A stretch of 64,000 nt of DNA from Tipula vernalis (GCA_958295665.1 OY282558.1:357371010-357435009); one strand, 5' to 3'. Numbered from the stretch's first letter, positions 1-11,480 are shown. Translations and numbers: made by a program. The notes: a model not told the origin generated them from the sequence alone.

Positions 1-3000
1 AATAACATTTTACTTGGGCACTGGCTAGAAAACTGAAGCCTTAGGTGGTTCAAATTAACATTATCCATAGAGAAAGAAAGTAAGAATATTAGAAGAATAT
101 TAGAGACCAAAGGTATAAGCGTACCAGTTCTTTGTTTCGTGATAGTCAAGTTCGTAATTCCAGTAAATCGCTTTCAAAAACATTCGAAGGCACCCTTCTT
201 CAGAAAATATTAGTTTTTGCAGAGTATTTGGAAGACAATTTTTTTCAGACCAACTAACTTGGATAGTCACAGGCATTAATAAATATGGTCCAACATACCG
301 CTTCCTCTACGTGGCAATGAAGAGAGTACAACTATGAATCATGCCTCGATGCTTTATTAACGGAAGAACGAAAAAAATTGAAAGCATGGTTTTTTTGTTA
401 TGATCGCCAAAAACTTTCTTTCACTGCAATAGGTTTTTTAATGAATTACTATGATAAATCTTCCCGCTGTCTTCATTAAAAGTTTTAAGTGTCACTTACA
501 AAATAACATTTGATAATTTTTTAGTCGAAAACCTGAAGTTATAAGCAGCTAAAAATAAGGCGACTCGAAAGTATCGCTTGAAAGCTATATTGATAAATGG
601 GATAACCCAAAGAGAAAATCGTAATCTTCAGAGTTAAATAATCGAGGCAATTTATCCAAACCTCGAATTCGGCATCGTGAAAATCAGTCGAAAACTAAAT
701 TGAAAACAAATTTGGAAAAAACGAGGAAGTCCTTTAAACAAATTTCATTTGTTATACGCACTAGGACTTATTTGTTTTGCCGGTAATATAATACGAAAGG
801 ACAATCATCAACGACCTCACCTTTTGCAGAGATTAAATAGAAAACTGATCTGCGGTTTACAAACCAATTAACAAATCCATACTGTTTATCATACAGAGCT
901 CCAATGATATTTCATTCCTATATTTCATTGATATTTCTCATCAAATTGAATATATTTCCATACAATTAATATTAATGCAATAAATGGTATAACAGGAGGC
1001 ATGTTTAAACAACATAATCCTAAAAGACTTCCATCTAATTGAATTACGCTAACGAATCCCACATTTTGAACATATAGCAATAATTCAATGAATAAACACC
1101 CTGTGGGTGTATAACATATCCAATTTATTTTTTTATTTTTTATTTTTTTCATACCAGCAATAATAATATCTTCCAGCAGCAAAATATATAATAAGATTTC
1201 GCTACAATGTAACAACTCGAAAGATATTTGTTTTATCGTATATTGTATTGTATAGGTACGACATAGTCAGATAATCAGTCTTCAGCCATCACAATAAATT
1301 TTCCACACCACCGCACGGGGCCGAAACGTTATTTAATATTTTCAATTCAATTATGTGGAGTCGAACGAACGCATACACATGTATTGTACTGGGATATATC
1401 AGTTTCATTACAAATCAACACTTTAAATGTATTAATTAATGTAATAATATAAAGAATATTAATTACAAAAAAATATTACATTTCACTAAACTAAAAATTT
1501 TGTTTCATATTTAATTCAATTTTTCTAGAATCTGAAATATTTCAAATATTACGGATCTAAATTATTGAATTTATAATTAATAATTAATCTTTGTGATTTG
1601 GTTCAATATAAATACAAAGTCATTAAAATTAAATTAATCATTTTTTGTTGTATTTTTTATTAAATTAATTAATTATAAAACTTCGCGTACGTGATTTGAA
1701 TACTCGTATGTACGAGATTGTATATACGGAGGAGTATATTAGAAGTTTATAATGACTTTTTACTGCAGCTTTCAAGTTTATTAAACAATATTTTAGAAAA
1801 GTTGCTTTGGCATCATACGCAATACACGTAATGAAATTGATTGACTTTTTGTTGTATTGTTAAATGAAATTATCATACAATACAAAATTTGAACATGACG
1901 GTTATTGTATAATTTGCATATACACTTTTGAATATGAATAATCAATCAATATCGCGCGATTTCCATTGTTTTAATATTTTTATATTTTATTTTTCAATGC
2001 ATGAATTTCAATGCCACTCAGGTAGGGCTTGTAGTTTACAACATATAATGTGTTTTTGAATTCGATTCGAACTTCTGTATGTTTGTCTAATGTCTCAATG
2101 ACACCACCTACTTCTAATAATTTGGAATTTTAGCAAATATTCTAAGATGACCAAAATAAAATATACCGATATTGATTAGTGGGTGGAATAGTTATAAAAT
2201 ATTACCGTTGTCTTAAGAATTTATATCTCGTTGGTAATAATTATAAATTTAGGCAGCCGAATTTTAATTTCTTGCGTTCATTTAAAAACTTTATTTTTTC
2301 TGTAGGTTTGATCGCAGGTTATTTACTTTAATTTAATTTCTTGTTCTTGTCACAAATCGGTTCTAAAATAAAAATATATTTTTCTCGCTTCTATTGGTAT
2401 AAAAGAGGAACTTATTTTTATTATGAATTTTATTTTTAGCAATAAATGTCGAAATTATTTAAAATATGTTAAAATTGGATGATCAAAATTACAAGTTAAT
2501 ATAAATTAAAGAGACAACATTAATCTGTATTTCAATAAAACAAAGTTGAGTTTTGCACTAAATTTCTCATGTTGACTGTATTACTGGAAAAATTTATATT
2601 TAATTTTCAGTTCAGAATTTCAAATTTTTGTCCAGCTACATAGTTAACACTCCTTTCAAACGATTAATATTCTGAATCTAGAAATATATTAATTTCTTTT
2701 GACAGATTAATTGATTACCGAGAAAAAAAACCATGTTTGATGTGACCATAACGTATCTGTCAAATGAAAATGATTTTCCGAATTTTTTTTTGAGAATATC
2801 CAAGAAAGCTGACACTTAAATGACTTTATACTAATACTTGTTGACCCGACCAACATTGTTCTGGCTAAAAATTATTTGTTTAAAATGTAATTTGTTTTTA
2901 ATAAAAAAATAAATATTTTGAACAATTTTGAAATATACAACAACAACTAGAATAACCATCGTCACTATTAAGCACGATCCACCAATTACAAAATGTTCAT

Positions 3001-3109
3001 TATATCAAATATACACAAATAATAAAGTTACCCTGTTTAAACTAAATTTAAATTTTAGAAAAGCAGTTCCTAATTTGCATCACAATTAATAGCTTACAAA
3101 TAAATATCG
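1..3109. other. AT-rich stretch with no recognised gene
   Basis: I see no protein family, RNA gene or ordered repeat here. Open frames are short and of low complexity. One of them, a 96-codon minus-strand frame at 925-1215, is hydrophobic and resembles nothing I know; I treat it as chance. Several AT-only runs are present but no clean microsatellite. Confidence 0.5.
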
Positions 3110-3453
3110 TTATCAGCCACAGGACCTATAGAATCCCATACTACATACCATAACTCTGTTTCAATTGATTTGAATGAAAATGATTCAGTTTCCAGCTATC
3201 GTAAATTTATATAGTATATTAATGTTCGCTAAATCGTTGGTGATTTTTGAAATTAGCTCGAATATCCAAAAAATATTTTCAATTAATGCATCTCTTGAAG
3301 GCATAATATTACAAAAATCATCTGGGAATTTTAGTGTTGGACTGGTTGGATTGAAAGACAATTTTCCATCACCAAGATCGAGCAATTTTATTTTAGAAAA
3401 ACGTACAGTAGATGGATCATTTTGAATTTTATACACATATTAGTTGTTAAAAG
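3110..3453 (-). pseudogene. Helitron helicase, C-terminal fragment (downstream part)
   Basis: The minus strand encodes a piece typical of the Helitron Pif1-like helicase after the Walker B region. A block reading LLDLGDGKLSF is followed by a leucine/proline-DFC block and a stretch matching the region where these helicases have an IENIF/FPN-type segment. Helitron helicases unwind DNA during rolling-circle transposition. The fragment continues the one at 8114-8765; the two are separated by the inverted composite unit, so that unit inserted into this gene. Downstream of about 3180 the frame contains stops. No Rep/HUH domain or Helitron terminus was seen, so only a helicase fragment is supported. 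Confidence 0.7.
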
Positions 3454-3719
3454 CAATAAAATACAATCAATACAGTTTTAAATTATTTATTCAACTCAAA
3501 TATTTATTTTGTTATTATATTTTTTGTCTGAAAATAAGAACTCCTTATTGTGAAATAGTTTCTTATTTTGATGCAAGATCGATGTCGTTGCTATAGCATC
3601 ATCGTCAGTTGACTTACTTATTGAATTATTTCGTATTTTTCAATCCTTTTTATACTAAACTTTTTTGGAATTTCAATGGTTGCGCCGCACAATTTTTTGA
3701 TTCAGGAACGATTTTCTGG

Positions 3720-4058
3720 TTACGTTGATTGCATTTTGATTATTAAATCGTATAGTTTATTTGTTACAGTGTTTATTCTGTTGTTCAACATACATCGGTT
3801 GTCTCTATTTTTATATATTTCGAATTCTTTGGTTCGACTTAGCACATCCCCTTTCTTCATTCTATGTAGTACTTGTAAAGTTGCTTCATAACTTGTGTAA
3901 TTATGCTGTGTAGAATTAATATGCTGAGCGAATTTTGATTCAGGGTTGATTTTTTCGATTGATTTTACATGCTCCCTAAATCTTTCTTTAAAGGATCGGC
4001 CCGTTTGTCCTAAATATAATGCCTGACAATTTGAACATGTTAATTTGTACCATCCCAC
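3720..4058 (-). pseudogene. Penelope-like element GIY-YIG endonuclease domain (left arm)
   Basis: A 112-codon open frame. It reads C-x2-C followed by LYLGQTGRSFKERFREH, then a histidine-rich HINSTQHNY segment and a TKEFEIYK segment. This is the GIY-YIG nuclease of Penelope-like retroelements, which lies C-terminal to the reverse transcriptase and nicks target DNA. The first motif position is LYLG, with the nuclease arginine in the GRSFKERF helix and the glutamate in the EFEIYK region all visible. No RT lies upstream: the sequence before it switches to palindromic AT-rich DNA and then mariner. It is thus only the 3' part of a Penelope copy, although still open. Confidence 0.85.
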
Positions 4059-4283
4059 CCCACCCCCGTATCCAAAGTTTCGTTACTCCTGTTATTGATA
4101 AATGTTTCAAATTTATTATTGGTTTTGTGGGCCAGAGTATATAACCCTAATGCTTAAAGACTTTTTGAATTTTTATACTAGTATGACTCCAATCCGTACT
4201 TATGTATATTGTATCATCAACATCACAATTTAGACTGGTATACCCCCGATTGCTATTGTAAATTTTCCGATATTTTTAAATTT

Positions 4284-4335
4284 GGTAATGTTACCGGTAA
4301 TATTACCGGTAACACGGGTAAAATAGGTAACACAC
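4284..4335. repeat. Palindromic GGTAATATTACC cluster (left arm)
   Basis: GGTAATGTTACCGGTAATAT continues into TACCGGTAAC and GGGTAAAATAGGTAAC, a run of overlapping short palindromes based on GGTAA/TTACC. The same cluster is mirrored at about 7247-7295. A related form, TTACCGATATTACCACGGTAAC-like, sits at the inner edge of the right arm (6412-6455). Could be a sub-terminal repeat of one of the component transposons. Confidence 0.7.
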
Positions 4336-4399
4336 TTTTTACACAATATTTTAATTCCAATTTGTACCAAGGAACACTAGTAATATTTTGACGTCTTGA

Positions 4400-4795
4400 T
4401 AAAAGTAGTAAGATTTTTAAATAAAACACAAACGGCTTATTTTCTTTCAAATATATTTCATCCTTTTCAAAGTAATCTCCTTTGGATTTTTTCCAGTGTT
4501 CTAAACAGTTGTTAAAGTCTATTGAACGTTAAAGTGTCAAAACGATGTGTTCAGGCACAGGACAGTTGCGAAACAATATGGGTCGAATTTTTGGCCAAAT
4601 AGTCACGTACAACCAATGCAGTTTGAGACAGCGCTTTATCATGATGCAAAAACCAAGAGTTTCCTGCCCAAAATTTCGTGATGTCAACAAGATCTCTAAT
4701 TGTCAATCGACGATTTTGGAGCACCAAACCCTTGACTTCCTTGACGTGGTGTTCATCAGTATACGTCGAAGGACGGCAAGGTCCTCGCCATCAAC
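4400..4795 (-). pseudogene. Internally deleted mariner transposase (left arm)
   Basis: Mirror copy of the right-arm mariner remnant (6760-7165), read on the minus strand. It has the N-terminal helix-turn-helix region joined by a large deletion to the second catalytic aspartate region and the mariner C-terminus. Longer open frames on the opposite strand here are antisense shadows. It cannot encode an active transposase because the first catalytic aspartate region is missing. Confidence 0.7.
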
Positions 4796-4977
4796 GCCTA
4801 CAGTAAATAATGAGTTTTACATAAATATGAGTTTATGATCAAATAAACTCTCTAATCAATGTATGGTTGATCCTCGACGACACACTTATCATCCTCAGCC
4901 TCAACATCATCCATAACCAAATTATTCTTACTTCCCTCCAAGCCATCCTCTTCTTCAAGCGAATATCCTTCATCCAT

Positions 4978-6400
4978 TAATAATAATTTGTATTTGATTC
5001 AGCAGGAATAACTTCATCTTCGTTATCCACACTTCCTACGTTCGATCTCGACAGGTCCAAGTTGTGCAAAATGTACGTTAGTTTTCCTGCAAGATCAACA
5101 GTCAATGGATTACGTGTTGAGCTACGTGTATAAAACCATAGGTACTGAATGTGCTTTTCATTGCAGCTCTCGATGCAGGCATGCTCAAAATATCAACCGC
5201 CAAGCGCTTAAAGTTGAAATAGAACACACTCCCACCGACCAAGTTTCATAAGCGGGCTGCTAACTTGCAACCACAAAAGGTGAAAAAAGTTCACTTCGAA
5301 CATTGTAATGCGCCAAAGACTCACATATTTAGTTGCTCTCCTATTTTTTGTCCTTATATTTTGTGTGAAGTTCTGCGACATTAAAAATAAATTTAGTCGC
5401 TTCAAGTTTCTGTGATTCCGAAAGACTCTTTCCTCGAATAGTTGGTTCAAGCAAATTTGAGAATATACTTATAAGTTATTCGTAATTGGCGCATTTATTT
5501 TGCTCAAAAGTTTGTTTTAAATATATTAACAAAACAGTACATCACTTTAGACAATACAGCAAACTCTCATAGAAGATGGCCATTTAGCAATGGGAGGTCA
5601 GCAGCGAACAATTTCGAATAGGAGATCGTAGATGCCTTCATAACTGACTTTACTTCGTCTTCGATAGCCAGCGCCTTCAGAGCATACTTGGTATATCATG
5701 AATGTAGATCGATTGTAGCATGAAAATGTGCGAGTTTATTTATTTCCGAAACCATCCGTACGTCTGACTGAAAATTTCTAACTGTTGATAGACAAAATCT
5801 TGAAGATATCGACAATGAGGAAGTTAAGTCCGTGGCAGATGCACCCATACTCGGTACCATAGGAATAGCTTTCGTTAATTATTTTTGGGGGCACTTTAAA
5901 GTTCGTTCCATTGTCAGTAATAAGTACAATAAATTTATAAATCTCGAAAAGCAACTTTAAAAGCCAAATTTCGATGTTCCTTAGTGAGTAGATTTATAGA
6001 AAAAGGCTTTGGGTGTATTGTATTGATGACCTAATTTGTTATAGAGTCCCTGCATATGTTCGACCAAGCATCGGTCAGATGCGCCAGCAATTTTTGGTAA
6101 GACGGATCCTTGGACGCGATGGTACTCAAGGCCCAACAATTGATTGGAAAATTGGTATCTCGAAGGAAGTTTATAGAACGGTCGCAATTTCTTGAACAAA
6201 TCAATACAAACCGACTTTATGATCGAGCCTAATGGAGCACCAGAAACGAAAGCTGTCAATGAAACAGGAAATAGGTGTAGATTACTACATTTTACAGCAA
6301 AAATTTGGTGTTGTAGGTTAATAGTACATAAGGAAGTATAATGCAGTGGTGTCACAACTCTTTTTGCATTTAGACTAGTTGAGTTGTTTGGAAAAAACAT
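4978..6400 (-). pseudogene. hAT-family transposase remnant (DUF659-like), spans spacer and left arm
   Basis: Read right to left. At about 5790-5935 the frame gives LITDNGTNFKVPPK followed by GCICHGLNFLIVDIFK, which matches the TDN..N and GC.CHGLNLL..DI blocks of DUF659/hAT transposases. Near 5120-5210 it gives RLAVDILSMPAS then FSTYGFIH, the C-terminal hAT dimerisation block. It ends GKLTYILHNLDLSRSN and an acidic tail with a stop near 4980. Stops and frameshifts separate the blocks, so it is dead. The last 40 codons are inside the left arm and are repeated in the right arm. hAT transposases cut and paste DNA with 8-bp target duplications. Confidence 0.75.
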
Positions 6401-6759
6401 TTTTAATTTATGTTACCGATATTACCACGGTAACACCACTTTGGGTAATATTACTGTTGATCTTGGAGGAAAACTAACGTACATTTTGTACAACATGGAC
6501 CTGTCGAGATCGAACGTAGGAAGTGTTGATAACGAAGATGAAGTTATTCCTGCTGAATCAAATACAAATTATTATTAATGGATGAAGGATATTCGCTTGA
6601 AGAAGAGGATGGCTTGGAGGAAAGTAAGAATAATTCGGTTATGGATGTTGTTGAGGCTGAGGATGATAAGTGTGTCGTCGAGAATCAACCATACATTGAT
6701 TAGAGAGTTTATTTGATCATAAACTCATATTTATGTAAAACTCATTATTTACTGTAGGC

Positions 6760-7165
6760 GTTGATGGCGAGGACCTTGCCGTCCTTCGACGTATACTGAT
6801 GAACACCACGTCAAGGAAGTCAAGGGTTTGGTGCTCCAAAATCGTCGATTGACAATTAGAGATCTTGTTGACATCACGAAATTTTGGGCAGGAAACTCTT
6901 GGTTTTTGCATCATGATAAAGCGCTGTCTCAAACTGCATTGGTTGTACGTGACTATTTGGCCAAAAATTCGACCCATATTGTTTCGCAACTGTCCTGTGC
7001 CTGGACACATCGTTTTGACACTTTAACGTTCAATAGACTTTAACAACTGTTTAGAACACTGGAAAAAACGTTGGCATAAGTATATTATATCCGAAGGAGA
7101 TTACTTTGAAAAGGATGAAATATATTTGAAAGAAAATAAGCCGTTTGTGTTTTATTTAAAAATCT
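6760..7165 (+). pseudogene. Internally deleted mariner transposase (right arm)
   Basis: The plus strand reads a TDEHHVKEVKGLVLQNRRLT segment, the second helix-turn-helix of mariner transposases, then IRDLVDI. After a deletion junction it runs into SWFLHHDKALSQTALVVRDY, the block around the second catalytic aspartate (usually HHDNAP). The C-terminal WKK and SEGDYFEKDEIYLKENKPF blocks follow after a frame change. Between the junction parts the whole central region, including the first catalytic aspartate, is gone. The usual PPYSPDLAP block is degraded to an LSCAWT reading. Same family in both arms, so the deletion predates the inverted duplication. Confidence 0.8.
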
Positions 7166-7246
7166 TACTACTTTTGTCAAAACGTCAAAATATTACTAGT
7201 GTTCCTTGGTACAAATTGGAATTATAATATTGAGTAAAAAGTGTGT

Positions 7247-7295
7247 TACCTATTTTACCCGTGTTACCGGTAATATTACCGGTAACATTACCAAA
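7247..7295. repeat. Palindromic GGTAATATTACC cluster (right arm)
   Basis: Mirror copy of the left-arm cluster. GTGTTACCGGTAATATTACC runs into GGTAACATTACC. It sits between the mariner C-terminus and the Penelope-derived part. Confidence 0.7.
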
Positions 7296-7549
7296 TTTAA
7301 AAATATCGGAAAATTTACAATAGCAATCGGGGGTATACCAGTCTAAATTGTGATATTGATGATACAAAATACATAAGTATGGATTGGAGTCTTACTAGTA
7401 TAAAAATTCAAAAAGTCTTTAAGCATTTTGGTTATACTCTGGCCCACAAAACCAATAATAAATTAGAAAAATTTATCAATAACAGGAGTAACTAAACTTT
7501 GAATACGGGGGGGGGGGTACAATCTAACATATTCAAATTGGTAGCCATT

Positions 7550-7845
7550 TTATTTAGGACAAACGGGCCGATCCTTTAAAGAAAGATTTAGGGAGCATGT
7601 AATATCAATCGAAAAAATCAACCCTGAATCAAAATTCGCTCAGCATATTAATTCTACACTGCATAATTACACAAGTTATGAAGCAAATTTACAAGTACTA
7701 CATAGAATGAAGAAAGGGGATGTGCTAAGTCGAACCGAAGAATTCGAAATATATAAAATTAAAGACAACCGTTGAACAACAGAATAAACACTGCAACAAA
7801 TAAACTATACGATTTAATAATCAACATGCAATCAACGTAACCAGA
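7550..7845 (+). pseudogene. Penelope-like GIY-YIG domain (right arm), broken
   Basis: The inverted counterpart of the left-arm GIY-YIG. From about 7558 the plus strand encodes LGQTGRSFKERFREH, then the same HINST-HNY and EEFEIYK segments. A frame change and stops follow the EIYKIKDNR region, and the N-terminal C-x2-C part is disrupted by the G run at 7507-7516. Family assignment is as firm as for the left copy; this copy cannot make the full domain. Confidence 0.8.
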
Positions 7846-7954
7846 AAATCGTTCCTGAATCAAAAAATTGTGCGGCGCAACCATTGAAATTCGAAAAAAG
7901 TTTATTATAAAAAGGATTGAAAAATACGAAATAATTCAATAAGTGACGCTACAT

Positions 7955-7995
7955 CTGACTGACGATGATGCTATAGCATCGACATCGATCTTGCA
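7955..7995 (+). ncRNA. Degenerate hammerhead-ribozyme-like motif (Penelope 3' region)
   Basis: CTGACGA at 7959-7965 fits the hammerhead core CUGANGA. It is followed directly by a GATGC-TATA-GCATC stem-loop (7967-7980). The next core position reads GAC (7981-7983) instead of GAA. Penelope-like elements are known to carry hammerhead motifs in their terminal repeats. The left arm has the mirrored copy on the minus strand (about 3578-3608), with one more stem mismatch. I did not find a convincing stem I/III and cleavage triplet, so this is a candidate, probably inactive. Confidence 0.35.
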
Positions 7996-8113
7996 GCAAA
8001 ATAAGAAACTATTTCACAATAAGGAGTTCTTATTCTCAGACAAAGAATATAATATTAAAATAAATATTTGAGTTGAATAAATAATTTAAAATTGTATTGA
8101 TTGTATTTTATTG

Positions 8114-8765
8114 ATTTAAAGTGAAATATTCACAAACACCGGAATCATAGATTTCGTTAATGTTAAAAGCAATTTATGTACGCTGCACAATATTGAAAAT
8201 GCTTCTAAATATGCATTGATTGCATCTGCATATGTTGATCGTGGTATAACTGGTAGCGTTTATCGGAAATCTCCAGACAATAAAATAAAAGTACCACCGA
8301 AAAGTCTTTCATTGCCTTTTAAATCTTTTAGTGATCGATCTAATGCTTAATATGAATGTTTATATGCCATTGTACTTTCATCACATATAATGTTGTTGCA
8401 ACGTTACAACCCATACCGAAACGCCTTTTAATGTTACATACAGCATTTTAATTAAGAACGTATTTGTGCTAGACTGCTAGTATTTATAAGCGAAATTAGT
8501 AATGTTTTTCCAGTTCCAACTGTTTCATATACCTCTAATTGTATCGTAAATTAATTTTTGTTCTGGTAACAAATTTCGGTTTATTTGTTTGAACATATTC
8601 ATTCAAATTAACAACATTGTACGATTGTTCACGTTGTATATCACTTTTAAATACCTCATTTGCTGGTCGATTAGGTGATGGAATTACCAACATCATCAGT
8701 GGTTCATTCGAAATGATCATGCATAAATCTTCTAAATTGATCAAAGCTTTATTATATCTGTGTTT
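8114..8765 (-). pseudogene. Helitron Pif1-like helicase fragment (upstream part)
   Basis: Read right to left, it first gives IEDLCMIISNEPL then MPSPNRPANEVFK-type sequence (8535-8750). It continues with IICDESTMAYKHSY (Walker B DE and the following KHS block), LDRSLKDLKGNERLFGGTF, LLSGDFR-TLPVIPRSTYADA and INACLEAFSILCSVHKLLLT. These are the successive blocks of the Helitron helicase. At least two stops and frame changes occur. The gene is cut at 8113 by the inverted unit and resumes at 3453. Upstream of 8765 no further helicase or Rep domain is seen, so this is a 5'-truncated remnant. Confidence 0.85.
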
Positions 8766-9727
8766 TTTTTTAGAAACTAGTTAGCTACATTTTTGTCGAT
8801 TTTGAGTTATGAATGAAAAGAACTAGACAATTGACTAAAGTTTCAAAAATAAATTTCAGTTTGCCAATATTTCTCTCCATTTATCCAGAAAATCTAAATA
8901 AAAATTACTAATTACTACTAAAATCTACTGCGAGTTTTTTTTCAAATGCGTTTTCTGCAAAATTTACTTTTTGCAGTTAACTAGTTTCTCAAAAAAACCA
9001 CAGATATATTTCTGGGGCCCTATTCTCGCATTTAACTTCTGTTTTCCAAATGCGAACAACTCTCAAAATTCTTAAAAACTTTCGAAAATATTTCCCAATG
9101 TGTTTAAGCAGGTGGAGAAAATTCCCCATGTACGAAAATGTCAATATTTACAAATTAATATAAAATTTCATTTCGATTTTTTTTTATACTAAAACTCATA
9201 ATAAAATAAAAAGGATTCTTAAAAACTGAACTGACTTATCGCAAAAATATTTTTAATTGACCTTAGTAACAATTGCTTTGCTAAATTAACAACTATAAAG
9301 GCAGTGATAAATGCAAAAAAATTTCCTTGAAGGTTAAAAAAATACAGCGCGGTGATTGGTTGAAATAGCTGTCACATTTTTTAATGTTATGTAATTTTGC
9401 CTGAAAGGCAAAAACATTTGCCGTGTACAAAATTGAACCATGTCCAATTTTCTATTTTTATTTTTGAAATAAATTTAAATTTAAATTATTGTTGTATGAT
9501 TAGACTGAATTTAATTTTGTTTTTTAATTTTACTTTGTTATACTTTTTTGTAAATTATGTACATTTTATTATAAAATATTATAAATGAAATCAATTGTTT
9601 TTGTGATACAAATTTATGTTCAATCTTCTTACTTTCCTAATTAATTTATAGTATTTTTTAAAAAATCTCATTAAAAAATAAAAATAAAGAACAACATCCG
9701 AGTTTTAACTTTCAATTGCTCCCTAGT
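8766..9727. other. No recognised gene
   Basis: AT-rich DNA with long T and A runs. Nothing recognisable on either strand; a 63-codon plus frame at 9397-9588 is low complexity. Confidence 0.5.
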
Positions 9728-10225
<498 letters not shown>

Positions 10226-10460
10226 CACTGTATCAAAAAATTGTCCGTACAGCGCTCGGTTAAGAAAAGATTGATAAATAAAACTATTACAAATCAAACA
10301 AAAAATTCAGTTTTAATTTTTTTAAAACTCAAATTACATTTAAGAACCTGAAAAAAATAATAATCATGATATAAATTAAGTTACTTTCACATTTGATAAG
10401 ATTTACTATTTAAACTCTTAAAACGATCTCAAATAATTGTCCGTACACACAAAGAAGTTG
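10226..10460 (+). repeat. Left terminal inverted repeat of the Tc1 element, about 230 bp
   Basis: Pairs with 11622-11856. It contains the outer CACTGT...GTCCGTAC tip and the inner AACGATCTCAAATAATTG copy of the ATTGTCCGTAC motif. The intervening AT-rich sequence also matches in inverted orientation. Confidence 0.85.
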
Positions 10461-11480
10461 AGGGAATTTGGTAAAAAAGTTAGGTCTAATATTTCGTTTT
10501 GTAACCTATTTATGAAATTACACTTTGCCACCTTCTTTTCATTGAGAAAGCCAACTTCCGAGTTATTTCGGGGGGAATTTTTGGCCCATTCCTCCACAAT
10601 GACCCGTTTTAACCGTTCGTAACTGTTTCACGGATCTTTCGCTCCAAATAATGGCATAAATTATCAATAGGGTTGTGATCTGGTGGCTGGGGAGGATGAG
10701 GAAGTATTGACTTTACATTTTACAATAACCATTCCTTTATCAGCTTTGACGAATGCTTCGGGTCATTGTCATGTGCGGAGCGAAAATCTTGCCAAGTCCC
10801 ATTTTCTCAGCACTTATTAACAAATTACCCTTCAAAATATCCAATTAATTAAACCGGTTCATTATGAAGGTCAAATTGCCCTACACCCCTTCAGCTAAAA
10901 GCTCTTCAAACCATTATACTTCCGCCACCATGTTTTACTTAGGTTCAGTGTTGGGTTTCCGCCACACCATAACTCGCCCATCTGAACCAAAAATGTTAGA
11001 TTTCCTTCCGTCTGAGGGAATAACATTTTCACAGAACTCTTCGGGCTCACTCACATATCCCAATGCATATTCCAAGCGCTTTTTAATTTTTTTTTTGTCG
11101 ATAAATACATTTCTTGCGTGTCGCACATCACCGATACTCTTGTTTATGCAAAATATTGCGTATTGTCGAGGTTCTATCGCTCCTTGTTTGCGTTGATAAA
11201 CTTTGGCAGCGATTGTTGGAGCGCTAAGCTTTCGATTCTTTTTTATTGCCTTCTCTTTTAGATGTATTTGAGGTGTGTTCAGCTTTCGGTTGCGACCACG
11301 CTCAACAACCATCTCTAGTGATTTGGTTTTTTGGGAGTTCTGGATGATATATTCAATCGAAGGTCGCGGGCAATTAGTTATTTTGGAAAGTGCTGTAAAC
11401 TTTTACCTTCACTCTCCAATTTAATGATCAATTTTTTTAATTTCTATATGATTTTTGGTACGAGAATAACAAATTTTTAA
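10450..11480 (-). pseudogene. Tc1-family transposase, frameshifted
   Basis: The best open piece (10935-11312, 125 codons) contains the GRNRKL linker, the second helix-turn-helix (TIAAKVYQ), a VFIDKKKIKKRLEYALGYV segment, and SDGRKSNIFGSDGRVMVWRK around the first catalytic aspartate. Downstream, in other frames, come HDNDPKHSSKLIKEWL (second aspartate) and PPDHNPI followed by LERKIRE (third catalytic residue, glutamate). The order and spacing fit a DD34E Tc1 transposase. The N-terminal paired-like region is degraded and there are several frameshifts, so the copy is inactive though its ends are intact. The protein would cut at the element ends and insert at TA. Confidence 0.88.

Larger units (their letters stand above)
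3454..5102 (+). repeat. Left arm of the inverted composite unit
   Basis: Matches the reverse complement of 6453-8113 over nearly its whole length with scattered substitutions and small indels. Its inner boundary lies inside the hAT C-terminal coding sequence: on the minus strand similarity to the other arm ends just at the TVDL-GKLTYIL block. The left arm keeps the longer open GIY-YIG frame. Confidence 0.85.
3454..8113. mobile_element. Inverted composite unit: two long arms around a hAT remnant
   Basis: A 4.66-kb unit whose ends are inverted copies of each other. The outer end starts CAATAAAATACAATC on the left and its reverse complement closes the right. The arms are about 1.65 kb each, with a spacer of about 1.35 kb. 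Each arm holds, from outside to inside, a Penelope-type 3' end with a GIY-YIG coding region, a TTACCGGTAA palindrome cluster, a deleted mariner transposase, and the last codons of a hAT transposase. The spacer holds the rest of that hAT gene. The flanks TTAAAAG (3447-3453) and TTTAAAG (8115-8121) could be an imperfect target duplication. Both flanks are Helitron helicase, so the unit arrived as one insertion. It may be a foldback transposon, a Penelope insertion with inverted partial copies, or a palindromic duplication. Confidence 0.8.
6453..8113 (-). repeat. Right arm of the inverted composite unit
   Basis: Inverted copy of 3454-5102. It carries its own substitutions, including a G run near 7507, a stop in the GIY-YIG frame near 7774 and a stop in the mariner C-terminus. 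Both arms have therefore aged independently since duplication. Inner similarity to the left arm stops at about 6453, where TTACCGATATTACCACGGTAAC sequence unlike the left spacer begins. Confidence 0.85.

Noticed and set aside
4545..4838. 97-codon plus frame, nearly identical to a minus frame at 6717-7010
   Set aside because: Both are antisense to the mariner remnants in the two arms. Their identity is due to the inverted repeat, not to a conserved protein.
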